The notes below the pieces were generated by a model, which had not been told where the DNA came from, searched no databases, and saw nothing but the letters and a program-made list of their open reading frames with translations. The translations under genes and the position numbers were made by a program. This document shows, piece after piece, positions 22,527 through 34,638 of a DNA stretch of 64,000 bases; within the stretch, counting starts at the first letter, position 1, and each line of letters starts with the position of its first letter. The stretch is from Gerris lacustris (Eukaryota > Arthropoda > Insecta > Hemiptera > Gerridae): NCBI GenBank assembly GCA_951217055.1, contig OX578280.1, forward strand, positions 39,755,628 through 39,819,627, in the 5' to 3' direction.

Positions 22527-24540
22527 TACAGCTGATGGAGCTACACACTAACCCCATGCCATCCACTGCATATAAAGTTAGGCCTAGGTATTTTATCAAT
22601 TATACCTTATATATACAGGATTAACGGCTCGCAAAGGCTTAATTTTATACTTTGAAAAAAAGAAGGAATATTAAGTAAATTAATTTAGATATATATTTAG
22701 ATAAGTTATTTTGTCCATTTTAAGACCAACAAATCAAAATAAACATTTATTTTTATTGAAATAAATGTGGTTGTTAGCTTAGCAATAGCAAATCATTTCG
22801 AGGTGAGTCATCGCCGTCGTAGGGACACTACTAGATTATGTAAATTATATTATTTATTAATATATTATATAGTAGGTAAATGAGACAATAATAATGTATT
22901 ATTTTAGTCACTACAAGAATACTGTGAATAATTAGCGTTATTATTATTTTATAGTTTTATTCACCATAGATTTACGAATGGCTTATATAAAGACTATAAC
23001 ATCAGAATGTTAATTTACATAGAGTAAAGTGCACTCAAGATGGATAGTTCGTGTAGTCCACCTTATTCTAGAAACGGTAATATTCTTAAATAAATCAATT
23101 CATTATTCTTTAAGATAGGAATAAAATTTTATTAGAAATGATTAAGGAATTCATGAAATACTTCTAAATTAATTTATTTTTATAATTAACAATAAGGGAG
23201 TAAATCGAGGATGAATTAATTTCCATTATTATAGAATTGTAATAATCAAATAAAATAGAATAAAAGTTGAAATTAATCCAAGTTAGAATTGAAATTTTTT
23301 TTTTGTACGTTTAAAGTCCGTGGGCTAATTAGAGACGAGTTTCAACTCACCGGATTTCCAAATACTCAAAACAGATAAAACTCTCGAAAAACAAATAAAC
23401 TCCCCCCTCCCTCAACTTCTCCGGGGAAAATTTCACACAAAAGCCCTTTTCCCTTAGATTAAATTAAAACCCAGGACGTGAAAATTTCCCTTGAACACGT
23501 ACAACATGACGGGGTTTTAAAATATAGGATTCCTTGAGAGTTTTTCCGTTTGAAATTCCGTAAATTTTCACCTCCGTCCCTCCCTGGGTTTCTGGCTTCC
23601 CAGAGATTTTTCCACTTCAAGTACCGAATCAAGTGGAAGAACATTTTAGTAGGTCGGATTTGAACTTTTTTAAGGGATAAACGCTTGGTAAATAATTAAA
23701 AGGTTTAGTTAAAAACACAACAGATTATATTTATATACGGACGAATTTACGGAAAAACTTCACCTGGCGTTTTAAACGTATTATATATTAAAATTATAGA
23801 AGGAAATCCCATTTCAATGTGCTTTGGTAATAATAAATTATATTAAGAGATAATACTTTACATAAAATAACATTTTAAGAATACTTAATGAGATTATCAC
23901 TATTATTCAAGGAAACATTCAAACCACTACTATTATTTTTAAAGAACAAATAGATAAACAAACACCTGTATAAATAAAAGAATATAAAACATTAAAAGTA
24001 TATAAGCACGACGGAGCAATCAATATCGGTAAGTCGTAGGTTAGAGGGCAGAGCTGCAATAGAAATGCAGCATCTGTCATCTCTCTCTTTCCACTTTTAA
24101 AATAAATTAAATTACTTAGCTTCTCACGTTTTTGTGCAACGTACCACACTGCGACGTTTTTGTGCAACGTAATAACTCATAATGAATAAAAAAAACTCAA
24201 CAGTTTTATTTCTTTCAAAAACCACAGTAGATAGAAAAGAGCTCATCTCAGTGAAACAATATTTCGGTGGCAATTTATTGAACGAGAGTAGTGAGTTCTT
24301 CATTTCAGGGACTTGAGATTTGAAAGTTTGCTAATTTGTCTCCCGATAAATGGCGTAATAATTGATCAATTTGAACAAAATTCAACGCACAAGTACATCT
24401 TAGCATTTGTGAAATTGTAGTTTATGGAAATTTACATTTGACATTTCCAAGATGGTGGACAATATGGCGAATGACTAAACAAAAAATGTTTAGTGAGGAT
24501 AACATGTTTTACTTACATCGTTTTAAAAGTCTTAATTCTT
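22527..24540. other. Non-coding sequence
   Basis: Positions 23390-23650 are richer in C and G and have a 61-codon minus-strand frame without motifs. Near 24430-24470 the sequence TTTCCAAGATGGTGGACAATATGG belongs to the decayed 'AAGATGGCGGAC' repeat type. No gene recognised. Confidence 0.4.
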
Positions 24541-24767
24541 GGCCGGCATTTTGAAAACAAACATGGCAGAAACGTGGATGTTGAGCTCTTATCAGGTAGA
24601 TTAAGAATATTTAAGTTCTCACCGAACATTTTTGCTTGGTAGCCATATTGAATACAAATATGGCAGAAACGAGGATTTTGAGCTCTTTTCAGGTAGATTT
24701 AGAATATCTAAGTTCTCACCGAACATTTTGGCTTGGTAGCCATATTGAAAACAAATATGGCATATAT
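24541..24767. repeat. Tandem repeat, 97-bp unit, a little over two copies
   Basis: ATGGCAGAAACG recurs at 24563 and 24660, and the next unit begins at 24757, giving an exact 97-base spacing each time. Units contain TTGAGCTCTT-TCAGGTAGAT and AAGTTCTCACCGAACATTTT. An open frame runs through both units, as expected when copies are similar, but no known motif is present. Confidence 0.9.
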
Positions 24768-26149
24768 AAGCGCAAACTGAAAACATTTGAGGCTATAATC
24801 ATTACATCCAATACTTTTTAAACCGCATATCTACAAGTGAGTGCAGGAAAAAAAGAGTACTAGGGGGAAAAACAAGATAAAAGAGCTAAGAACTTTAAGA
24901 TGATTTTTCCAAATTGGAGCATCTTTTGACTTAACTGCATTATCCTTAATTAGATGCTTGGCTTCAATACATGGTTTTATAAGAAATAAATTACTTTTCA
25001 CTGTTCACTTTTAATTCATTACTCATTTTTCCGCGAATATTAAATTGAATAAAAAAAGGTAAATTAATTATCATACAACTAGTATTTTTAAGTATAAAAT
25101 AGAACAAAAAAACGACTTTAAATTTTTTAATTAGCTTCTATTTTTACAGCTATACAGAAAAAATCCTAAAAATAATTATAAATTGAACTCAATATTTTAT
25201 ATAAAGAGATAAAAAATGAGAAAATGTATAAAAAGTCAAGAGGTTAAAATAGAGGGAGAGTAGAACAGCCGAATCTATATAACCCTCCTCCCTCCATAAC
25301 ACATTATTTACATAATTTGGTTTTTCAACCAAAAACCTGCTCAAGTTAGGAGTGAGAAAACTAACAAAACCAAGGGGGCGTTGCTTTTTCATATTCTTTT
25401 CCCCCTAAATTAGTTACACAATAAGGTAAAGTAAGCAGATTTTATTTTCTACAATTTTCGCTACCTACTCTAAATTACCTTTATAAACATAAATGTTATA
25501 GTTATTATTCTCAATATTAGTTTTTCCCAAAACTTTCTGAGTTTAGAGGAATTTGTTTAAAATATGGCCAAATGCGTTGAAAGATATAGTTCTTAATACT
25601 TTTATAGAGGTGTTATGAAAAAGAATATCGGTAATTTAAGCGTAAACCCAAATTCCTGCTTAGGGTAATCTTAAACATATATAAAAATAATCGTAGGTTC
25701 AAGAACATAAATAAAACCATTTAGAGTCAAAACTTAAACAAATCAAATTTATTTAAACTGTACTTTAAATAATAAAAAAAAACTGTAATTGATAATAAAG
25801 TTAAGTATAAAAGAAAATCCCTCGATTCACAGTAATCTTAAAGAAATTAAACTGAATGCTGTAGAAACAAATTAAATATGGCTCTATACATAAATTAAAT
25901 ATTAAAGAGTAATTAAAACTACTAATAAATAAAAGTACTAATATTCTAGAATACTTAAATATATTACTCATGAAAGAAGTAACAGCATATAGAAATTAAC
26001 TGATATAGACAACTTGAATTAACTGTTATAATAAAAGATTAAATTAATTAGCTTACGTTTGGTAATGAAAACCTCAATTAACATTTAGTTATTAAAAAAA
26101 GAAAAAAAAAAATACCTTTTATAAAGATATACTTTGAACAAAAAATAAT
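24768..26149. other. AT-rich non-coding sequence
   Basis: Nothing recognised. Confidence 0.5.
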
Positions 26150-26640
26150 ATCGGTTGGTAGCTAGAAGGTGTATAATAGGTGAATCGTGTTTAGTAGGTG
26201 ACCCTGAAGATAATATGTTGCAGATTCATGGAAGACGCCGTTGTGAAGATGTAATGAGACGATTCCTTCTCGTAGGCATACGACGACGTTCGACCGGCGT
26301 AACCACGGGCACTTATGGTCAAGTAAACCCGATTAAAAACGGCCGTCGGTAGCTCGGTAATAACGGCGTTGAAAGAAAAGAACTGCGGCCCGATGAAATT
26401 AATGTCCATTAATTCATGGATCACAACACCATTACACGAAGAACAAAATACAAAACGGGTACCGAAAAGGTACTCGTACCAGAACCATCAAAACGTGATG
26501 GGAGACGGGAAAGATTGTCGAAGAGCAAGGGCTCGTACGTAACGTTAGGACGGATCTCTCCAGACTGAAGGCTCGTTCTAGCAACGCAAGAACCTGGTGA
26601 AAATAAACTGCACGAATGGCATCAAAGTTCATTCAGATAA
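26150..26640. other. Compositionally distinct segment, function unknown
   Basis: About 490 bases with clearly higher G+C and many CG dinucleotides compared with both flanks. Open frames exist on both strands: 26155-26352 plus, and 26191-26424 and 26432-26632 minus. None shows a family I recognise. The region is not obviously repeated in this window. Possibilities are an exon, a regulatory region, or an old insertion. Confidence 0.35.
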
Positions 26641-27847
26641 ACACCTTCTAAACTAGCCGATATGAGAATAAAACAGAAACAATAAAATTAAACAAAATAA
26701 TACGCAATTTTTACTAAAGCCTAAACTTCGTACTTCCTTTAGTGGTTTTAGAAGTTCACTAATCAAGGTGTTTTGTGATCCGCCATTTTAATTCTATAAG
26801 GTGGACTTTCTTAAGTAATTTTGAAGATTGTAATCTCATAAAAAACCAATTGATTTAGAGCTTTGCAATTTGAAAAGAAGTTTCTTCGTATGGCATAAAC
26901 ATATCCTGTAAAATGATTTTTCAATCTGTTGTGTAAATTCAAGATTACGGCCATATTTTCGTACTAACTAAATGGAAAAAGGTTTTTTAAACCCCCTTAG
27001 CATAAAAAATAATCGGAAACTGAATACGCTAGAATCACTAAACGACCAATAGAAGTTTTCTTCGATGATATGTCAAGCATTTATTTGTTGCGTTATATAA
27101 TTCAAGGTGGTGGACAATTATATGTCTTTTGCCCTACCTTTAAAACCATTTTATTTAAAACCTGAGATATAAACATGCTCCATAAAGAGAGTTTGAAGTC
27201 TGACTTTAAAATTCAAGATGGGGGCTATACATTTTTTTAAAAGCTAAATTCACTTTATCATCTATCTATCCAACTAAAAAAAAAACAAATAGCAAAACTT
27301 AAAAATTATAATCTATTTCTTTGTAATTTGATTTATTTAATGATTTAGATATATTCTAAGTTTATTTTGTATGATTTATAAGCAGTTTAATAATAAATCT
27401 TCATCCTAAAATTTTATTTCTAACAGTGCTCTAAAATAAATTCAACAAATTCTAGGTGCGAACAAGGAACTAAACATTATCCATTTAAAATGAAATCTAA
27501 GATCAAATGTATAATAATTGTATTATCAACTTCTTTAAAATGAGTTATTATTTGAATGAATGAATTTATTTATTAATAAAACCAGATTATTTTTAGCTTG
27601 TATTGTTTCATTGTAAGTATAATCTTCTTTTTAAAAAAACAAAAAAAATTACTTATGTTTAGTTCCAAACAATTAAAAACCATTCAGTTGAAAAAAGAAC
27701 AGAAGAAACAATGGGTAAAATTTATGTATCTATTTAAAACCCTCTTTAAAAAAACCTAGAATAAAAAATAAAACAGCTGTAACAATAACAAACAATAGAG
27801 AGTTGAAATGAATATGAATGAGGAGTTGAATATTTATAATTGGAAGC
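26641..27847. other. Non-coding sequence with decayed repeats
   Basis: TTCAAGGTGGTGGACAATTA and AATTCAAGATGGGGGCTATA near 27100-27230, and GATCCGCCATTTTAATTC near 26778, indicate old interspersed repeats. No gene. Confidence 0.45.
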
Positions 27848-27935
27848 TTGGCTGAGATTTACACAGCCAATCAAACAACTACTAATAGTATTGGCTGAGA
27901 TTACCACATCCAATCAGACAACCACTAATATTATT
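27848..27935. repeat. Tandem duplication, 43-bp unit
   Basis: TTGGCTGAGATT-ACAC followed by CCAATCA-ACAAC-ACTAATA occurs at 27848 and again at 27891. Confidence 0.85.
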
Positions 27936-27979
27936 GTTTAAATGTTTCATTTAAATCTATACACTCAAATAAACATAAA

Positions 27980-27983
<4 letters not shown>

Positions 27984-28051
<68 letters not shown>
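27984..28051. repeat. (TA)n microsatellite
   Basis: About 34 uninterrupted TA units. Confidence 0.97.
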
Positions 28052-28054
<3 letters not shown>

Positions 28055-28839
28055 TATATTATATAATATATAGAAGTACACGAGAATAGTTAGTAAAAAT
28101 ATGAAGATCACTGCATAAACAGGCTATATTTCGCCCCCCTCCGGGGCATAGTTAGTTTTTACGCGACTTTATTTCACTTCCCTTACTTGTGAGGTACAAA
28201 TAATGTAATAAATATTTTACCGAACTTCTAATACCTGAAAATTTTACAGATTTATCTATTTTTCGATATCAGTAAATACGAATAAATAAATAAATGTATT
28301 GTACTTTATATCTAGCAGAGTGTATATCTATAAATTTAAAGATGAATGTTTATTTAATTGTTTCTTTATAGTAATCTAAAGTTTCAAACCGAGCTTCATC
28401 TTCATACTTGACCTTCGAAACAAGAGGACGTAAATTTCGACCGACCTCCCCCCTCCTCACCCAATTTAGTAGAACAGTTTTTAATTCCCAGTAATATATT
28501 AGAATTTATGTTCTTTTAGCGAATTTTCGAAAATTAAGCTATGGCAATGGCTTAAACATTTTTGTAATGCGAATTTAGAATTTTTGTTTCCATGGAAATC
28601 CGTTGTAGACAATTCTTAATAGATTCCTGAAATTTAACACTTTTTTTATGTAATGTATATATGTATGTGTCACTCCAGACGATATCTCACGCTAGGATGC
28701 ACTTAAAAAATTCAAATAAATTTTAAAATGTCAATAATATCAAAAGAAAGGATGAGTTCGTTCGTTGGCCAGAATTTTTGGAGTTCATTTAGGGGTCAAA
28801 TTTTGACAATTTAGGGTAAAAAATAGCATAAAAACGTGT
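28052..28839. other. Non-coding sequence
   Basis: Nothing firm. It may contain the remainder of the Helitron relic to its right, but no CTAG-type end was found. Confidence 0.4.
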
Positions 28840-28985
28840 TTTTCCATTTTACCCCCTTTTATATGAAAATATGATAAAAGTGTACATAACAACAATTACT
28901 GTACTCTTATAAAGAGCTTTCCAAGGACATGCATCTTGTAAATACTATTTTGACTTTTGTACCCCGTGCCCCCCGTGTACCTATT
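28840..28985 (-). mobile_element. Helitron-subunit relic, minus strand
   Basis: The reverse complement follows the internal subunit of the Helitron at 33518: GTACACGGGG-GCACGGGGTACAAAAG, then AAAGCTCTTTATAAGAGTACAG, then GGGGGTAAAATGG. It is diverged and both termini are missing or unrecognised. Confidence 0.6.
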
Positions 28986-30231
28986 TTTTTTTTTTTTTTC
29001 ACCCAATTAAATTCTAATTCAAAATTTTCATATATTATCATATGCCAATTATACGCAGATTTCTTTGAAAATTCGCTCATTAAGTCATGGTGCATGACTG
29101 GACTTTTTTATTTCATATATCCGTAGTTTCTATAAAGATAACAAGTAAATTCTCTCTACTTGTAAATATATAGAATTTCATAATTTAATAATTTTAATTG
29201 AAAATTCAACTAAATTAATTAATTAAACTGTCTGACGGTCGTATGACCATGGTTTCGAAGGATATATTTTGTTTTTGTTTTGTTCTTTTACTAAATATAC
29301 GAATCATATTATAATTAATTAATGACTGATTATTGCACTTTCACGGGAAAAACATTATCTGTACAAGTTTCAGTTTTCTAGGTTGTCGGGAAGTGGGTAA
29401 AAGAATTAAGTTACAAGATTGACAAAAAACAATTGAAGTTATATGAAAAAGTGTAAAAAGAATGGAAATGGAGCAATAAAAGGTTTTACACGTTTAAGGT
29501 CCACTTAATCCAGAAAATAATTAGAACCTGTTTTAAAACCTTCTTTTAAAGAGAAATTTAAAACAACTCTGCCAATAAACTAAGTATAAGTCAAGACAGC
29601 AAAGCATGTTTAAGAAGACAGCAATTCAAAAGGTATCGTTATTCAGAATTTATTCCCGTCTTCGGGAAAAAATATCTTGTGGCGAAAAGTAGGCCAAACT
29701 CTAAATTTTTATTGTTTGATTTACCCTTGCTACACTTACACGAAAATGTAGCTCTCTGGCTTAACCGTACTAGAAGTCAATTAGATTAAAAACTCATTTC
29801 TATCCCCTCCCTCTCCACTTGTCAATATAATTACACCCACACTGTTGGTTATATTGGCTTCTAATAATGAATAAATCGATTTTAGACCCTAATTAATTTA
29901 CCCAGTACATATCTCTTTCTGCCCGATATTTCATCAATGGGAGAGAAACAAAGCAATTCTATTAATAAAATTAAGCAAATACTAATTATCTTTTATAAAC
30001 AAGAAAAATCATAGCACCGACAAATTTTCTTTTATTTCTAGAATATAGAGTATTTGTTTAAGGAGAAGCTAAAATGGGTAGACTGAGAAGGACTTCTTAA
30101 TTAGACATCATCAAAAAGGCAGTAGAAATAACGAATTTAATCGTGGTTCCGGCAAAGTAGTACAAATAGTGGCAAATCCAAGTACCTACTCTTTAATAAA
30201 TCAAAATTGAGAATAGCTAGGATATGCGGGG
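28986..30231. other. AT-rich non-coding sequence
   Basis: Nothing recognised. Confidence 0.5.
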
Positions 30232-30455
30232 CTTCTTTAGATTGTTAATCCCCTGGGTTTAGAATACAAATGACTTTGACTAAATAACTATTAAGAAAAA
30301 CGGGTGTTTAGTCCAATGTACTTAGGGACAAAGGAACATCACACTTCTGTTTTTATGAGGGGAGTAACAGTCTAAAAAAGAACATTCCTTACACCTTCTT
30401 TGGATCGTTACTTCCCTCTGTTTATTTTTATAAGGGGAGTAACAATCTAAAGAAG
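30232..30455 (+). mobile_element. Foldback MITE, copy 3
   Basis: CTTCTTTAGATTGTTAATCC starts the element and GGGGAGTAACAATCTAAAGAAG closes it. The internal inverted motifs and the ACATTCCTTACACC spacer match copy 1 in order and orientation. Confidence 0.85.
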
Positions 30456-31737
30456 TGCCGGATGGGCTAAAAATAGGACTGGAGGTCCTTCTTCAACACC
30501 AACAAAAAAAACAGATTATATACATTGTGTTCCAAGATAGAGCATCTAAGAGGATCTATAGTTCTTGTTTTTAATTTTTCGAGAAAAATTAATTCTCGAT
30601 AAAAACCCCTGCCTGTAATAATCGCATTTATAAAATGTGTTAAGGGGATGATCGTAAAGAAGGGGAAAAAATTATGTCCGTAATTCTAAAGTGCGCCAAG
30701 TGAAACAATTTCTTTAATTTTATTAAATAATTTTTTTTTAAATAATTTTAAAATTAATAAAATCAGAATGTATATTGTAAGTTGATTTGAGTCGCTTATT
30801 ATGAAGAATCTAAAAACTAGGGCTGTTTTATTTGTGTAGGAGTTGCTATTTCTTCCTATTGTTAGCCGTAGAATAAGTTTGCATCGTAAACACTTCCATA
30901 TTGGTTATTTGTCTTAGAGAAAGTGATTCAAAACTGAATGCGTAGGCTGTCTAATTCACACAATTGATAGACATATTTACTGTTATTGAAAAATTATAAT
31001 TCCTAAGTTTTTTTTATTATATATATTTAGGACACTAGGAAATATTTTTAGTCTCGTTGTTTCGTTGATTCCGTCAAAATGTGAGAATAAAATATATTTA
31101 GATAGATATTAGAGAAGACCACTTACTAGTAAATACTTGAATTTTAATTCTGTAAATTACAGTTAACTAGGAAATAAACGAAGGGCGCGGCGTTCCAACC
31201 ACGACCACTCTGCAGTAAATAAAAACAGACTAAAATAACGAAAAACCAGAATTAACTAATATAAATATAATCTATACTTTAGTAGACCAACACTTACAGC
31301 GTTATTGATTTTATGATTTTTCTTCTTGGAAAAGCATTTTATCTTTACCGAATACTAGATGTTGAAATTTTTGGCTTTTACAATTTGGTAAACTTGATGA
31401 TTGATTGTCCTATAGTTGTCGACCAAAATCATTTCACACGGGAATGGACGAAACAACACAATTGTTTTAAAACTTTTAATAAATCCTAAAAATCATTTGA
31501 TACATTTACTTTCCACAAGAATTTAGTCATCGAAAACAGAGGTCACAATCAGATTTTTTGGGGGGAATTTTTAAATACTCCAAGTGATTCAGGCAGTTTT
31601 TAGGGGTTTGCGCCATGGGCCTTGGGGGGTTGAACAACCCTGATCGGTAAAATAAAAAATACAAATAATAATTAATATAAAAATGCCATTTTTCAAAACT
31701 GGTCTTATTTTAAACCTTTTATTTATTTATTTATTTT
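30456..31737. other. AT-rich non-coding sequence
   Basis: No gene. An inverted pair TTTTTCGAGAA / TTCTCGATAAAAA lies near 30575-30605. Confidence 0.45.
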
Positions 31738-32165
31738 TTTTTTGGTTTCTGTATTCTTCACCTTATTAGTATTATAAAATTTGTAGAAGATCAAATGACG
31801 GTAAGCGGTTGAAAATTGGGGTAATAGGTGTGCGATGAAACTTAAAAAGCAAATAAATTTGACGCTATTTTTTTTTTCTCTTTTGTTTTTGGTTTCTGTA
31901 TTCTTCACCTTAGTTGTATCTATGTGCAAAATTTGGGGAAGATTAAATGACGGTAAGTGGTTCAAAATTGGGGTAATAGGTGTGCGATGAAACTTAAAAA
32001 GCAAATAAATTTGACGCCATTTTTTTTTTTTTTCTTTTGCTTTTGGTTTCTGTATTCTTCATCTTAGTTGTATTTGTACCTATCTATGTGCAAAATTTGG
32101 GGAAGATTGAATCACGGGAAGTGGTTCAAAATTGGGGAAACGGAAATGTGCGATGAAACTTACAA
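31738..32165. repeat. Tandem repeat, about 150-bp unit x 3
   Basis: GGTTTCTGTATTCTTCA occurs at 31744, 31891 and 32045. Each unit contains AAATTTGGGGAAGATTAAAT (or a variant), CAAAATTGGGGTAATAGG, GTGCGATGAAACTTA and an A/T-rich junction. The 93-codon minus-strand frame is a by-product. Confidence 0.92.
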
Positions 32166-33517
32166 AGCAAAGTAATACAAGACAGAAAAAGAGCTTTTTT
32201 AAATGAATTTATTGATCAACTTTGCTGTTTGAGTTTTATTAGGCACAATATTGATGAATCAAATTTATTGGTATTTGAATTGCTTCAGCAATTTATCACA
32301 TAACTAGGAGTTACTCATAATGAATTAACTTCCATAAAACCTCGAGTCAAACAACTAACATAATGAATAAATAAATCAAAATGAGAACAAAATATACATT
32401 TATTTTTCATCTTGAATAATGTTAGCTATAATTTAAAATCATGGATTAACACGAGTTTAAGATACTGCGTAAGATTTCATTTGAAAAACAGCCTCATTCT
32501 CTATAATATATTTCCGTTTCAAGTCTCCATAAATTTTGAAAAATTTACTATAAACCTTGTCGTTAAGTTCTCATCTTTCCATAATCGGGGATTTTCTTTT
32601 TTAACTGATTATTTCTCCTACATATTTATTTTGAGAGAAGGATAGAAGCCAAGGTAATTTTGAAAGATGAGTTAGTAGGGTTATGTATTTAGTCAGAGCT
32701 TCAGAGCTATACCAAACGAATTAAACCCTTTTCATAATCTTGTTAGTGTAGCCACGAAATCAAACCTCACTTTAAAATCTTCCAATATACTTTCCTTTTT
32801 TTTATTTGTCTGACAGTAAAACCTAGAGGCGCCCAACCTTAGTTCTACCTCAAGATCAATCTTTTCTTAAAAAAACATTAATAATAAAAAAAAAATCTAA
32901 TCTTTTCTACTCTTATCAAACCTTTAAATCGAATCTAAAAAGCTTTAGGTTTATGTATACATAAGATACAATAGTATATATTTTTATTTTTATTGTTATC
33001 TTGTTGTTTTTATTGGTGTATCATTTCTTTTATGGTAATAGGCATATTTTTTAAAAAGGGAAATATACTTAGTGACACTAATTTATACCCTTTCAAACAA
33101 CTAATGGAACAATTAACTAATGGGACGTATTAGAGAAAGACTAAGTATGAAGAAGGTGCCAGGGGGCACATTTTTGAAAAATTTTAACTTATCGTAAACT
33201 ATGGTCTTCAGTGATGTTTATTAATTTATTTTGATTAATTAATTATCTGGCGGATATTGAATGTTTTAAATATTAGATTTCTTCTTACTTTCTCAAATAA
33301 AAGATAAATAAAAATAGAAAGTGACGGGCAGACGTAAAAACAATAAATATTTAGATAAATCTAATAAGGTCCTCAAAGTTAAGTCTTTTAAAAAATTTAC
33401 GTCAGTTTTTTAAGTAGCAGTTTATTTACTAAAAACAGACACAAATGTGATATAATCAGGGTTTTATTCAGTGTGAAAAAGTCACAAACACAAGTCACAA
33501 ATTTCTGTTAGCAGCAA
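32166..33517. other. AT-rich non-coding sequence
   Basis: Nothing recognised. The 77-codon frame at 32412 has no motif. Confidence 0.5.
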
Positions 33518-34216
33518 TCTATATATATAAAAGTCAACGTATGTGTGTGTGTGTGTGTTTGTTCTTTATACAAATCTACAGTTTTAGTCCAATCTCGATG
33601 AAAATTTGCACACTTGACCTTCAAAGCAAGGAAAAAATCAAGGTCTACATGAATTTTCGAAATTTTAATTTTGGTACACAGGGGTACGGGGTACAAGTAA
33701 TGAATGCGGGGTCAAAGTAATGAATACCCTTCGTGATGCATATCGTTGAAAAGCTCTTTAAGAGTACAGTAATTGATGTTATATACAGTTTTGTCATATT
33801 TTTATTTGAAATTCAATTTTTAAGTTTTTGGTAGTTTTCATACTACGGAAAGTTAAATTTTAATTTAAATCAAATTATAATTATTATTAACTACAGGAAA
33901 CAGACAGTGAAAAATACACTCCTGTGCCGGGATTTGAACCACTGTATTTTTCACTGTCTGTTTCCTGTAGTTAATAATAATTATAATTTGATTTAAATTA
34001 AAATTTAACTTTCCGTAGTATGAAAACTACCAAAAACTTAAAAATTGAATTTCGAATTGATTGTACAAGGTACAGGTACTAATTGAGTACTTTATAATTA
34101 TAAGCGTTAATTCTTGGTTTAGTTCTAATGTCATAAATATTGACTGTCTAAATGTATATGAATATTGAAAGCTTAGATTCGGGACTAGTTATCGATTACG
34201 GTAGTGAAAAATCATT

Positions 34217-34290
34217 CTCCTGCGTAGCTTAGATGGAAGAGCGCTATACTGGAAATATAGAGGCCCGTGGTTCAAATCCCGGCACAGGAG
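34217..34290 (+). ncRNA. tRNA-like SINE head (Pol III promoter), copy 1
   Basis: CTCCTGC pairs with ACAGGAG except for one position. The A box TAGCTTAGATGG is a consensus match and the B box GGTTCAAATCC is good. The anticodon arm CTATA/TATAG is perfect with loop CTGGAAA (anticodon would be GGA). The T stem is poorly paired and there is no long variable arm as in true tRNA-Ser, so it is a tRNA-derived promoter and not a functional tRNA. Confidence 0.75.
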
Positions 34291-34564
34291 TGTATTTTTC
34301 ACTGTCTGTTTCCTGTAGTTAATAATAATTATAATTTGATTTAAATTAAAATTTAACTTTCCGTAGTATGAAAACTACCAAAAACTTAAAAATTGAATTT
34401 CGAATTGATTGTACAAGGTACAGGTACTAATTGAGTACTTTATAATTATAAGCGTTAATTCTTGGTTTAGTTCTAATGTCATAAATATTGACTGTCTAAA
34501 TGTATATGAATATTGAAAGCTTAGATTCGGGACTAGTTATCGATTACGGTAGTGAAAAATCATT

Positions 34565-34638
34565 CTCCTGCGTAGCTTAGATGGAAGAGCGCTATACTGG
34601 AAATATAGAGGCCCGTGGTTCAAATCCCGGCACAGGAG
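34565..34638 (+). ncRNA. tRNA-like SINE head, copy 2
   Basis: Same 74 bases as at 34217, exactly 348 bases downstream, with the same A and B boxes and the same T-stem defects. Confidence 0.75.

Noticed and set aside
34217..34290. Functional tRNA-Ser (GGA)
   Set aside because: The T stem has mismatches, the long variable arm of Ser tRNAs is absent, and the sequence occurs in a tandem SINE unit.
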